64,000 nt of DNA, taken from Mesonia phycicola. Lineage in GTDB: Bacteria > Bacteroidota > Bacteroidia > Flavobacteriales > Flavobacteriaceae. The position numbers were made by a program, and so were the translations under genes. Positions 54,653 to 62,812 of this stretch are shown here, in pieces. Each line of letters opens with the position of its first letter. Positions within the stretch are counted from its first letter, which is position 1. The stretch covers positions 124,001 through 188,000 of the forward strand of contig NZ_FQYY01000002.1 of NCBI RefSeq assembly GCF_900141885.1, in the 5' to 3' direction. Under the pieces are notes generated by a model. It was given only the letters and a program-made list of their open reading frames with translations. It did no database searches and was not told where the DNA came from.

Positions 54653-55267
54653 TTAAATTTTTACTTTTAAACTATCATTTACCTCGATAGAAATAGTATC
54701 TTTTTTATTCGTGTTTCCTGATTTTTTTTTGATTTCACTACCAAAATTTTGAAAAACACCTAAATTTAAATCTAAGTCTCCATTGGTAGCAGATTTCATT
54801 AATTTTATAATTGCAGAGAAATTCATATTATCTCCTAATAATCTAGCTACGGCAAAGCCTTTGGTATCATCACTTGCGTAAACAATAACTTCGTCTATTG
54901 CTTTCTCTTCTCCAAGATACATTACTTTTACATTTCTATTAGAGCTACCAAAACTCATTAATACTTTGTATTTTTCATCTTTCAAAATGGTTTCCATAAC
55001 AGCTTTTTCTTGAGTAAAAAACTGTTGGTTAGTTTCATTAATTGGTAGTGCTAAAACATTAGCTTTTCTAATAGAAGCTATCACTTTTTTATCTTCTTCA
55101 GAAACGGCAGAGTTGTCACCAATAAACAAACTAGAAGGTACATCTATAAGTACAAAATTATCATCGTTTTGGTGTTCTACGTAATATTTTTGTAACGTAG
55201 GTTCACTATTACAAGCTATGGCAAAAACAGCAACTAGCAGTAATAAAATTTTATTTATCTTTTTCAT
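54653..55267 (-). CDS. DUF4252 lipoprotein
   Basis: A 204-residue protein with a lipoprotein signal ending at Cys19 (FAIAC), followed by NSEP rather than an acidic SDD-type tail, so a periplasmic rather than surface location is more likely. The DUF4252 domain spans about 30-170 with VMYLGEEKAIDEVIVYASDD. The C-terminus is Lys-rich. It is last in an operon behind a second DUF4252 protein, 8 bases away. Function unknown. Confidence 0.85.
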   Translation of the reverse strand: MKKINKILLLLVAVFAIACNSEPTLQKYYVEHQNDDNFVLIDVPSSLFIGDNSAVSEEDKKVIASIRKANVLALPINETNQQFFTQEKAVMETILKDEKYKVLMSFGSSNRNVKVMYLGEEKAIDEVIVYASDDTKGFAVARLLGDNMNFSAIIKLMKSATNGDLDLNLGVFQNFGSEIKKKSGNTNKKDTISIEVNDSLKVKI

Positions 55268-55275
55268 AGCAATTA

Positions 55276-55800
55276 TTATTTTTCGTTAACTTTTTCTAAT
55301 TGTTCTGCTCCTGGTACTTTTAAATCTTGTGCTAGTTTAGATACTTCTTTTAAGTCTATATCTCCGGTGATAGACATTATTACAGTAATTGGTTTACCGT
55401 CTTCCATACCTTTCATGAACATAAACAATTGACTTACGGCACCTTTTGCACTACCAGGTTTAGAGTAAAATTTAACTTCTTTACCATCGTCTTTAAAACT
55501 CATTAGCTCATTCATAGAAGCCGAGGTTAAATAGGTTTTTACATCTGCTTGCATTTTTGCCGATATTGAAGCATCTTCTGTAGTTAATACTTTAATATCA
55601 TTTAAGTTTTCTATAAGTTTAATGTAACGTTTTACTTCTTCATCTTCACTTTCAAAATCTATATCTGCTAGAAGCTTAAACATTTCACTAGTCATTACCA
55701 TAGAGCTTACTCCTTTCATATCTGCATATTTGCTAAAAGATTGTGCTTGAGTTAATACAGGAAATAAGACTAAGGCTATTAATACAATTAATTTTTTCAT
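55276..55800 (-). CDS. DUF4252 exported protein
   Basis: A 174-residue protein with a cleavable signal peptide (ending TQAQS near residue 20) and a DUF4252 domain. VSSMVMTSEMFKLLADIDFE and ISAKMQADVKTYL followed by LFMFMKG are the domain's landmarks. Only distantly similar to the lipoprotein downstream, so an old duplication. It is 4 bases after the anti-sigma-like gene. Function unknown; envelope-stress sensing is a guess from the sigma-factor context. Confidence 0.85.
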   Translation of the reverse strand: MKKLIVLIALVLFPVLTQAQSFSKYADMKGVSSMVMTSEMFKLLADIDFESEDEEVKRYIKLIENLNDIKVLTTEDASISAKMQADVKTYLTSASMNELMSFKDDGKEVKFYSKPGSAKGAVSQLFMFMKGMEDGKPITVIMSITGDIDLKEVSKLAQDLKVPGAEQLEKVNEK

Positions 55801-55804
55801 GGTA

Positions 55805-56266
55805 TTATTTTTTTAAAAATTGATTTTTAGTTTGATTGATTTCTTTTAAATAGTTTAACTGTTTTTTACTATTAGAAACAGCATCTGTCATCATTAATAA
55901 TAAATCTTGCGTGTTTTGCATAGCAAGTTCATGATTAATAGAATTTGTTGGAGTATCTATACGTTGCTCACTTTGTGCAAACCAAAATACGGTACAAATA
56001 ATAGCAACACTAGCTGCAATGCCAGACCATTTATAAAAAGAGAAGTTTTTAGTTTCTTTCTCTTCAAAAGGCATTTTAAATTCTATCTTTTCTGAAGCAT
56101 AAATACTGCGTTCGCTTTCATAAAAATTAAATAAAGGCATATACTCTTCTAACTCAGGAGCTACATTTCCCGATAAAAAATAAGCTTCTAATTCTTTTTC
56201 TTCAGCTAAACTAGTTTCTGCCTCTACATATTTATCTAGTAGGGTTTTAATATTAGACAGTTCCAT
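55805..56266 (-). CDS. Probable anti-sigma factor, single transmembrane helix
   Basis: A 153-residue protein: N-terminal helical domain (ETSLAEEKELEAYFLSG) of the kind found in anti-sigma proteins of this phylum, one transmembrane helix (about 77-95, WSGIAASVAIICTVFWF), and a short periplasmic tail with a Met/Leu-rich helix. No HCxxC zinc motif. It overlaps the sigma gene by 14 bases, the classic arrangement of a sigma and its regulator. The anti-sigma role is inferred. Confidence 0.7.
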   Translation of the reverse strand: MELSNIKTLLDKYVEAETSLAEEKELEAYFLSGNVAPELEEYMPLFNFYESERSIYASEKIEFKMPFEEKETKNFSFYKWSGIAASVAIICTVFWFAQSEQRIDTPTNSINHELAMQNTQDLLLMMTDAVSNSKKQLNYLKEINQTKNQFLKK

Positions 56267-56762
56267 AGCGGTGTTTTTTTAATATTTCTTTTCTAATTTT
56301 TTTTCTTGCTCGAGACAAAGCAACACGTATAGCGGTTGGCTTCATTCCTGTAATTTCTATAATCTCTTCATAATCTAATTGCTCTACATCTCTAAGTTGA
56401 ATTAAGGTTTGTTCTTGCTCAGATAATTGTTTAATAATTTCTGCAACAATTTCTAACTCATTTTTTGCTTCTAGATGTTTTTGAAGTGATTTGTTTTCAT
56501 CTTCATAATTACTATGTACAATTCTAAGATTATTGTTATTCTTCAGTTTTAACTGATCTAAACAGTGGTTTTTAGTTACTGTCATAGCAAATGCATGAGC
56601 ATTATTATAATTTTTTAAATTATCTCGTTTACTCCAAAGCTTTACAAAAACTTCTTGAACCGCATCTTGAGCTGCTTCTTTAGAAACTAATAAGCGTAGA
56701 GACAATCTATACATCTTATCTTTAATAGGTTCTACAAAAACTAAAAACTCTTTTTGGTTCAT
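56253..56762 (-). CDS. ECF-type RNA polymerase sigma factor
   Basis: A 169-residue sigma-70 family factor with region 2 (AQDAVQEVFVKLWSKRDNL, about 30-48) and region 4 (LRDVEQLDYEEIIEITGMKPTAIRVALSRARKKI, shown partly: EEIIEITGMKPTAIRVALSR). It is first gene of an operon with an anti-sigma-like protein and two DUF4252 proteins. It is likely held by the membrane protein and released by an envelope signal; the target regulon is unknown. Divergent from an S41 protease. Confidence 0.92.
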   Translation of the reverse strand: MNQKEFLVFVEPIKDKMYRLSLRLLVSKEAAQDAVQEVFVKLWSKRDNLKNYNNAHAFAMTVTKNHCLDQLKLKNNNNLRIVHSNYEDENKSLQKHLEAKNELEIVAEIIKQLSEQEQTLIQLRDVEQLDYEEIIEITGMKPTAIRVALSRARKKIRKEILKKHRYGTV

Positions 56763-56809
56763 TTCTTCTTGGTTATGCTCTACACTATGGTGACGAACTT
56801 GTTTAAATT

Positions 56810-56841
56810 TTGTTACAATAAATTTCTAAATTATAATTTTG
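56810..56841 (+). promoter_or_regulatory. Promoter of the S41 protease gene
   Basis: TTG at 56810-56812, a 21-base spacer and TAATTTTG at 56834-56841 match the full consensus; the ATG is at 56873. Confidence 0.65.
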
Positions 56842-56872
56842 TCGTTATTTTAGACACTTACAATTATATGAA

Positions 56873-58273
56873 ATGATGAAAAATAAATTAGCTTACTTAC
56901 TAATTTTAGTAATAGCAACTTCTAGCCTTACTTCTTGTTTTAGCGATCAAGATGATGAAATACAACCAGCCTCTACCCTAGAAATTCAAGATTTTGTATG
57001 GAGAGGATTAAACATTTTTTATCTGTATAAAGAAGATATTTCTGCGTTAGATGAAACTAATTATGCTTCTCAAGCAGAGTTAGATAATTTTTTAGATAAC
57101 TATGCAAATCCGGAAGATTTATTTGATGCGCTAATGTCTTCTCAAGATAGATTTAGTTTTATTGTTTCAGATTATACAGTTTTAGAAGATGCGCTTGCAG
57201 GAACTTCTAAAAGTAATGGAATGGAATATGGTCTTGTACAACTACAAAGCACAGGAGAAGTTTTTGGATATGTACGCTATGTACTACCAAATACAGATGC
57301 AGAAGATAAAGGTGTAGAAAGAGGTATGATTTTTAACCGCATTGATGGTACTGCCATCACTACAGAAAATTACTCTAGCTTGTTAGCTAGCACCACATAT
57401 ACTATAGGTCTTGCTAGTTTTGAAAATAGCACGCTTACAGAGTTAGATGAAACTATCTCTCTTACCAAAAGTGAATACACAGAAGACCCTGTTTACATTG
57501 CCAAAACCATTGAGCTAGCAGATAAAAATGTAGGATACTTAATGTACAATGCATTTAATAATAATTTTGATAACACACTTAATAATGCTTTTGCAAATTT
57601 TAAAGGAGAAGGTATTACAGATTTAGTAATAGACTTACGTTATAATGGCGGTGGTAGTATTGAAACTAGTAATGATTTAGCAAGCATGGTTACTGGCCAG
57701 TTTAATGGAGAACTTTTTACTACTCAAGTTTATAATGAAAATTTTGATGATGTAGAACGTTTGTTCAATAATGAAGTAAGTACAGGAGCTACCATTAATA
57801 GTTTAAACTTAAACAAAGTTTATATTTTAACTACAGGTAGTACCGCTTCTGCAAGTGAATTAATTATTAGCTCTTTATTACCTTATATTGAAGTAGTGCA
57901 AATAGGTACCACCACCACAGGGAAATTTCAAGGTTCTGTTACTTTATATGATTCTGCAGATTTTTCTCGTTCTGATGCTAGTATAAATCACAAATATGCT
58001 ATGCAACCTTTAATTTTAAAAACGGTGAATGCTAATGGTTATACAGATTATGTAGATGGAATAACGCCAAGTATTATTGTAGAAGAAGATTATGCTAATT
58101 TAGGAGTTTTAGGTGATGTAAACGAACCGTTACTTGCTGCTGCTTTAAACGATGTTAGTTTAGGTAGATTTACTGTAGACAACAACAAAAGTGATTTAGA
58201 ATTTAAAGAAATTGGAGAAAGTGATATGAATGCACTTAATTACCAAAGAATGTATATAAACACTGCTGAATAA
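56873..58273 (+). CDS. S41 family peptidase lipoprotein (C-terminal-processing protease-like)
   Basis: A 466-residue protein with a lipoprotein signal ending at Cys22 (LTSCF) followed by SDQDDE, which resembles the acidic export signal that sends flavobacterial lipoproteins to the cell surface. A PDZ domain spans about 105-190 and the S41 core about 215-400: GGGSIETSNDLASMV, catalytic Ser in GSTASASELI (about 325) and Lys in GTTTTGKFQG. It degrades or processes extracytoplasmic proteins. Two ATGs in tandem are possible starts. Confidence 0.9.
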   Translation: MMKNKLAYLLILVIATSSLTSCFSDQDDEIQPASTLEIQDFVWRGLNIFYLYKEDISALDETNYASQAELDNFLDNYANPEDLFDALMSSQDRFSFIVSDYTVLEDALAGTSKSNGMEYGLVQLQSTGEVFGYVRYVLPNTDAEDKGVERGMIFNRIDGTAITTENYSSLLASTTYTIGLASFENSTLTELDETISLTKSEYTEDPVYIAKTIELADKNVGYLMYNAFNNNFDNTLNNAFANFKGEGITDLVIDLRYNGGGSIETSNDLASMVTGQFNGELFTTQVYNENFDDVERLFNNEVSTGATINSLNLNKVYILTTGSTASASELIISSLLPYIEVVQIGTTTTGKFQGSVTLYDSADFSRSDASINHKYAMQPLILKTVNANGYTDYVDGITPSIIVEEDYANLGVLGDVNEPLLAAALNDVSLGRFTVDNNKSDLEFKEIGESDMNALNYQRMYINTAE

Positions 58274-58308
58274 TTTATGGTTTATTAATAATCATCTTAT
58301 TTTCAAAC

Positions 58309-58343
58309 AAAAAAGTCCCAATCTTTCGATTGGGACTTTTTTT
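58309..58343. terminator. Bidirectional terminator between S41 protease and btuG-like gene
   Basis: AAAAGTCCCAATC and GATTGGGACTTTT are perfect 13-base arms around TTTC, with A and T flanks. Confidence 0.93.
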
Positions 58344-58373
58344 ATATCTAAAAAACTAATATTGATTTAGCTT

Positions 58374-59462
58374 TTAGTCATTAAAATAAAAACCATTTGG
58401 CCCTACTCCAACAGTAATATTGCTTAAAAGATTTCCTTCTAAATCGTAAACTTCTACAAAACTATCTGAAACAAAATCTCCACCATCTGCTACATAAATT
58501 CTATCATCTTCTACTTCAAAACCATACATAACGCCCCAAGCAGAATTTGTATTGTAAGTTAATAAAGCATCTTCTGGAGCTGCATCAGCATTTATACTCA
58601 TCGTATAAACAGAATTAGCTACCGTAAAGTAAATTTGATCGTCTTCAATATCTATATTATAAGCATCTCCACCTTCGTAATCTAAAGAAATACTACTTTC
58701 TAGTTCTAACGTATTTAAATTGAATTTTTCAAGATAGCTACCACTTAAACTATAAATAAAGCCATCTTCTATTTCAAACGAATTTAAACCAAAATCCTTT
58801 GGGGCTCCATATAAAGTTCCGGTATAGGTATAAGTTTCAATAGTATTATCAACAGTATTAGTAGTTGGATTAAAAACAGCAATTTTATTCCCTGTGTCAT
58901 AAGAAGCTTTTTGGATATATAGTAATCCACCTTCTTCCTTAATATATTCTAAGGCTTCGTCTTGAGCCCCCATAGGTATAGTTTGTTCAACTTCTAATGT
59001 TTCTAAATCGATAATTGTCAAGAAATCATCTACTCCTCCATCAGTCAAATCTCCTTGGTTAGTCACGTAAGCTTTTCCGTTTTCTACTACTCCATAACGA
59101 GGTACTTCTAAACCACTATCAACTTTCCCTACAAGTTCAAAAGTGTAACGATTTACTACCGTAATTAAATTAGATCCGTTAGAGATAATATAGGCTAAAT
59201 CGTCATCAAAAAAGATAGATTGCGCATAAGCTCCAATATCGTCACCATCGTTTACTGTTTGGTAAATAGCTTGTTCGCTAGTTTGTAAATCTTCACTAAT
59301 GTAAGTTACAGTTCCTGTTCCGCCTTCGTTCAATACTAAAATTCCGTTGTCATAATTTCCAAGAGGCTCATCTGGCTGATCAGAAAAATCATCATCGCTA
59401 CTACAAGAGGTAAATAAAATTGAACCTATAAAGGCTGCTGCTAAAAATTTGGTAAGTTTCAT
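58374..59462 (-). CDS. btuG: BtuG-like surface lipoprotein, DUF5074/YncE-type beta-propeller
   Basis: A 362-residue lipoprotein: signal ends at Cys20 (LFTSC), followed by SSDDDF, a match to the flavobacterial surface lipoprotein export signal. Then about seven beta-blade repeats (DNGILVLNEGG, DDLAYIISNGSNLITVVN, NGKAYVTNQGD, GGLLYIQKASYDTG and others). In Bacteroides, BtuG of this fold caps BtuB and captures cobalamin with very high affinity. It is 2 bases downstream of the btuB-like gene and under its riboswitch. Function inferred from context and fold. Confidence 0.82.
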   Translation of the reverse strand: MKLTKFLAAAFIGSILFTSCSSDDDFSDQPDEPLGNYDNGILVLNEGGTGTVTYISEDLQTSEQAIYQTVNDGDDIGAYAQSIFFDDDLAYIISNGSNLITVVNRYTFELVGKVDSGLEVPRYGVVENGKAYVTNQGDLTDGGVDDFLTIIDLETLEVEQTIPMGAQDEALEYIKEEGGLLYIQKASYDTGNKIAVFNPTTNTVDNTIETYTYTGTLYGAPKDFGLNSFEIEDGFIYSLSGSYLEKFNLNTLELESSISLDYEGGDAYNIDIEDDQIYFTVANSVYTMSINADAAPEDALLTYNTNSAWGVMYGFEVEDDRIYVADGGDFVSDSFVEVYDLEGNLLSNITVGVGPNGFYFND

Positions 59463-59464
59463 TT

Positions 59465-61291
59465 TTAAAAATTTAAGGTTAAATAAATAGTATAATTAGT
59501 GCCGGGCATTTGCCGGTTTTCTACATTTTCATAAGCGGTATTTAATACATTTCTCACTTTTCCGCCAATAGTGTAATGAGGTTTAAATTGGTAACCTAAA
59601 CCTACATTCCATAAAAAATAATCGTTTAAATTGTATATAGGGTTATTGTCTGATCTGGTAAAAACTTCTCCGTTATACAAAGCTTGTGTCTCTACAAAAA
59701 ACTTTTGATAAGCATAATACACAGAAGTTGTTGCTTTGTGGTAAGGCACATAAATTAATTGATTCTTAGTTTCTTTATTTTTAGAAACGGTGTAAGCATA
59801 AGTACTATTAATAGCTATTTGGTGATTATTAAATTGTTTTTTCCAATTTAAAACAGCTTCTCCTCCGTAGGTTGCTACTTCATCTACATTACTTGGAGAC
59901 CAGTAACCACTGCTATTTGGTAACCAACGTATCATATTGTCAATATCATTGTAATAGCCTGTTAGAGTAAGCTTTAAATTTTTATAAGTAAACTCATTAC
60001 CTAATTCGTATTGTAGTGCTTCTTCTGCTGCTAGATCTGGATTTCCGCCAGTTGCCCAATACAAATCGTTATAAGTTGGTATTCTAAAATTTTTAGAAAC
60101 ATTCAATTTCAACTTGTAATAATCATTAAAACGATAACCACTTCCGAAACTAAATAAAAACGGACTTTCATAATCTTGTGTAATCTCTTTTCTTGCGGCA
60201 GCTTCATAAGCTAATTTTGAATTAACTTGGTGTTTTAATAATAAAGCTCCAGAAGAAATATTTCTGAAATTATTAGGTATACTCGAACCTTTACCATCGG
60301 TATATTCGTGCGAAAGTATTGTGTTCAGTTTAATTTTTTCTGAAAAGTTATAGCTTAAATCGTACTTACCAATCAAGGTGTTTGCTTCTCCAAAGGTGTA
60401 AGAATCTGTTTCTATATTGGGGAAATATTTATATTCTTCTTTTAAAAACGCAACTCTGGTAATAGAAGTAATTTTACGATTGCTATACTCCCACTCCAAT
60501 AAATTTTTTAGGTTGATGTCTTGATATTTTGTTTTGTTTTCTGAAGCTCTGATTAATGAAAAATGGCGTTCGCCTTCAAACAACTCACTATAAAGTTTAA
60601 AAGTGTTACTACTATTTGCTCTAAAACCTACTACTGCATTTAAACTATTATTATAAAACTGTCCATTTCTATTATAATTATCAGATTCTAAATAATCGTA
60701 ATCATTTTCCGATTGATTTCTACTATAAGAAACTCTTGTACTCCACTTTTTATTAGCAGCTTTTAACTGGTAACGAGTATCATAAGTATCAAAACTACCA
60801 TAACCTAAATATAACTTATTGCTAAATTGCCTCTTAAAATCAACATTATTAGTTAAATGTACGGTACCACCAATAGCTCCCGTGCCATAAATTACGCTTC
60901 CTCCACCGCCACGAACATTTATAGCATCATAACTTCCTGTATTAATGGTATTAAAATCTGTTTGTCCGTTAAAGCGAGAATTAATATTGATACCATTCCA
61001 CAAAACCGCAGTTTGTGAAGCCGTAGTACCTCTAAAAGATGGAGAAGAAACCATCCCTAATCCATTTTCTTTAAAATAAATAGGCGTATTATAATTTAAA
61101 ACCGAAGTTAAAGAAGGTTTATTTTGAAGCAATAAAGAATCTGATAACGTAGTTAGAGTTTGCCCGCTAGAAAATTCTTTCAACTTTGTAGGCACCACTA
61201 AAACTTCTTCTAAAACAGTAATAGAATCTGTTTGAGAAAAGGCAGAAGCAATTACTCCTAATAACAAAATGTAGCTTAAAAAATGTTTCAT
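59465..61291 (-). CDS. btuB: TonB-dependent vitamin B12 receptor (BtuB-like)
   Basis: A 608-residue outer-membrane receptor. Signal peptide ends near SAFSQ; a TonB-box-like EEVLVVPTKL follows; plug domain about 40-145 (GMVSSPSFRGTTASQTAV, VRGGGGSVIYGTGAIGG); then a 22-stranded barrel ending in TNYTIYLTLNF, with the terminal Phe. Its length equals E. coli BtuB. The upstream cobalamin riboswitch and downstream btuG-like gene identify its substrate as a corrinoid. It imports B12 through the outer membrane with TonB energy. Confidence 0.9.
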   Translation of the reverse strand: MKHFLSYILLLGVIASAFSQTDSITVLEEVLVVPTKLKEFSSGQTLTTLSDSLLLQNKPSLTSVLNYNTPIYFKENGLGMVSSPSFRGTTASQTAVLWNGININSRFNGQTDFNTINTGSYDAINVRGGGGSVIYGTGAIGGTVHLTNNVDFKRQFSNKLYLGYGSFDTYDTRYQLKAANKKWSTRVSYSRNQSENDYDYLESDNYNRNGQFYNNSLNAVVGFRANSSNTFKLYSELFEGERHFSLIRASENKTKYQDINLKNLLEWEYSNRKITSITRVAFLKEEYKYFPNIETDSYTFGEANTLIGKYDLSYNFSEKIKLNTILSHEYTDGKGSSIPNNFRNISSGALLLKHQVNSKLAYEAAARKEITQDYESPFLFSFGSGYRFNDYYKLKLNVSKNFRIPTYNDLYWATGGNPDLAAEEALQYELGNEFTYKNLKLTLTGYYNDIDNMIRWLPNSSGYWSPSNVDEVATYGGEAVLNWKKQFNNHQIAINSTYAYTVSKNKETKNQLIYVPYHKATTSVYYAYQKFFVETQALYNGEVFTRSDNNPIYNLNDYFLWNVGLGYQFKPHYTIGGKVRNVLNTAYENVENRQMPGTNYTIYLTLNF

Positions 61292-61298
61292 TCACCTA

Positions 61299-61319
61299 AG
61301 ACCTTTTACCCGAAAGTCT
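61299..61319 (-). promoter_or_regulatory. Hairpin just before the btuB start, likely riboswitch expression platform
   Basis: On the minus strand AGACTTT and AAAGGTCT pair (with one bulged base) around a CGGGT loop, 7 bases before the ATG. Such a hairpin could dock with the aptamer and block translation initiation. Confidence 0.4.
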
Positions 61320-61334
61320 CTGCTTTTTAATTAA

Positions 61335-61515
61335 ATGAATATTGGCAGGTCTCCTGGCTTGCGTCTTGTAGTAGCTCCTTCCCGTTTTTAAAACAGTGGA
61401 TTTTGAAGTTTTACTACAAGCATCTTTTTACAGACAAAGCTTACAGTTGCGGGAACAGCTCAGGTTTTTTCTAGAAGAATCACCTAATTCCCTTTTAATG
61501 ATTATTGAACTATCT
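61335..61515 (-). promoter_or_regulatory. Cobalamin (B12) riboswitch controlling btuB-btuG
   Basis: The minus strand reads AAAAGGGAATTAGGTGA, then GAGCTGTTCCCGCAACTGTA, then TCCACTG, GGGAAGG and finally the B12 box AGCCAGGAGACCTGCC (61344-61359). These blocks, in this order, are the conserved core of the adenosylcobalamin aptamer. With B12 bound, expression of the receptor should fall. Ends are approximate. Confidence 0.95.
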
Positions 61516-61538
61516 TCAACAATCAACCAAATTCTTGA

Positions 61539-61546
61539 CGAAAATA
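61539..61546 (-). promoter_or_regulatory. Candidate -7 box for the riboswitch-btuB transcript
   Basis: Minus-strand TATTTTCG differs from TAnnTTTG at one base and lies about 25 bases upstream of the aptamer start. Confidence 0.35.
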
Positions 61547-61562
61547 AACATTTCTTTAGCAT

Positions 61563-61595
61563 TTGCTATCTTAAAATGAAATAATCTTACTTTTG
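61563..61595 (+). promoter_or_regulatory. Promoter of the btuF-btuC-btuD operon
   Basis: TTG at 61563-61565, a 22-base spacer and TACTTTTG at 61588-61595. Transcription would start near 61602, leaving a leader of about 18 bases with no riboswitch. Confidence 0.6.
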
Positions 61596-61619
61596 TAACC
61601 TAAAAGCCTAAATATATTT

Positions 61620-62768
61620 ATGAAGAATTTTTTAGTTATTATTCTATGTATTCTTTTATGTAACTGTAAAGAAGAAAAAAACAACTCTACCACCCAAACT
61701 ACTGTGGTAACGAATGCTGAAAAAGTAGAAATTACTTATGCCGAAGGATTTAGCATTACAAATTACAAGAATTTTAAAATAGTAAAAGTAAATACACCTT
61801 GGCCTAATTCAGAAAAAGGCTTTACTTATGTTTTAGCAGAAAAAAACGCAACACTACCAGATACTTTAAAATACGATCAAAAAATTACCGTTCCTATTCA
61901 GCAAATTGTAGTTACTTCTACCACGCATATTCCTGCTTTAGAGATTTTACAAGAAGAAAATACACTGGTAGGCTTCCCTAACTTAAATTATATTTCCTCA
62001 AAAAAAACAAGAGCTTTAATTGCTGAAGAAAAAATTGAAGAGATTGGTGAAAATGAACATATTAACACCGAAGTACTTTTAAATTTAAATCCAGACGTTG
62101 TTATTGGTTTTGCAGTAGAAGGTGGAAATAAAGCGTTTGAAATAGTACAGAAAAGCGGAATACCAGTAGTTTATAATGGAGATTGGACAGAAACAGACCC
62201 ACTTGGTAAAGCAGAATGGATTAAGTTTTTTGGTGCATTTTACAATAAACAACCTCAAGCAGATAGTATTTTTAAAAAAATTGAAAGAGAATATATTTCC
62301 GCCAAAAAATTAGTAGAAAATGTAACAATTAAACCTACTGTACTTGCAGGTTCTATGTATAAAGATGTTTGGTATTTACCTTATGGTAATTCTTGGCAAG
62401 CACAATTTATAAAAGATGCGCAAGCAGAATATTTATATGCAGAAACTTCTGGTAATGGTAGTATTTCTGCTTCTTTTGAAAGTGTTTTAGATAAAGCTCA
62501 AAATGCAGATTACTGGATTGCTCCAGGAAGTTTTATTAGTTATGAGCAAATGTTAAATACCTCTGAGCATTACCAACAATTTAAAGCATTTCAGAAAAAA
62601 AACATATATTCTTTTGCTGGAGTAACAGGAGAAACAGGCGGAGTTTTATATTATGAGTTAGCACCGCTACGTCCAGATTTAGTGCTTAAAGATTTAATAA
62701 AAACTTTTCATCCAGAACTTTTAGAAAACTACCAACCTACATTTTTTAAAATGTTAGATGAAAAGTAA
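61620..62768 (+). CDS. btuF: ABC transporter substrate-binding lipoprotein (BtuF-like)
   Basis: A 382-residue protein with a lipoprotein signal ending at Cys14 or Cys16 (ILLCNC). The class III binding fold appears as TTHIPALEILQEENTLVGFP, LLNLNPDVVIGFAVEGG and IPVVYNGDW with a long central helix. It is of the FecB/BtuF family that binds siderophores or cobalamin in the periplasm; the neighbouring B12 genes favour cobalamin. It is 44 bases upstream of the permease gene. Confidence 0.85.
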   Translation: MKNFLVIILCILLCNCKEEKNNSTTQTTVVTNAEKVEITYAEGFSITNYKNFKIVKVNTPWPNSEKGFTYVLAEKNATLPDTLKYDQKITVPIQQIVVTSTTHIPALEILQEENTLVGFPNLNYISSKKTRALIAEEKIEEIGENEHINTEVLLNLNPDVVIGFAVEGGNKAFEIVQKSGIPVVYNGDWTETDPLGKAEWIKFFGAFYNKQPQADSIFKKIEREYISAKKLVENVTIKPTVLAGSMYKDVWYLPYGNSWQAQFIKDAQAEYLYAETSGNGSISASFESVLDKAQNADYWIAPGSFISYEQMLNTSEHYQQFKAFQKKNIYSFAGVTGETGGVLYYELAPLRPDLVLKDLIKTFHPELLENYQPTFFKMLDEK

Positions 62769-62812
62769 AAATTACTATTCTACAAGATTTCTAAAATTTT
62801 TACCTTCGCTAA

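Noticed and set aside
61396-61584. A 62-residue plus-strand ORF
   Set aside because: It is the antisense of the cobalamin riboswitch and its upstream region.
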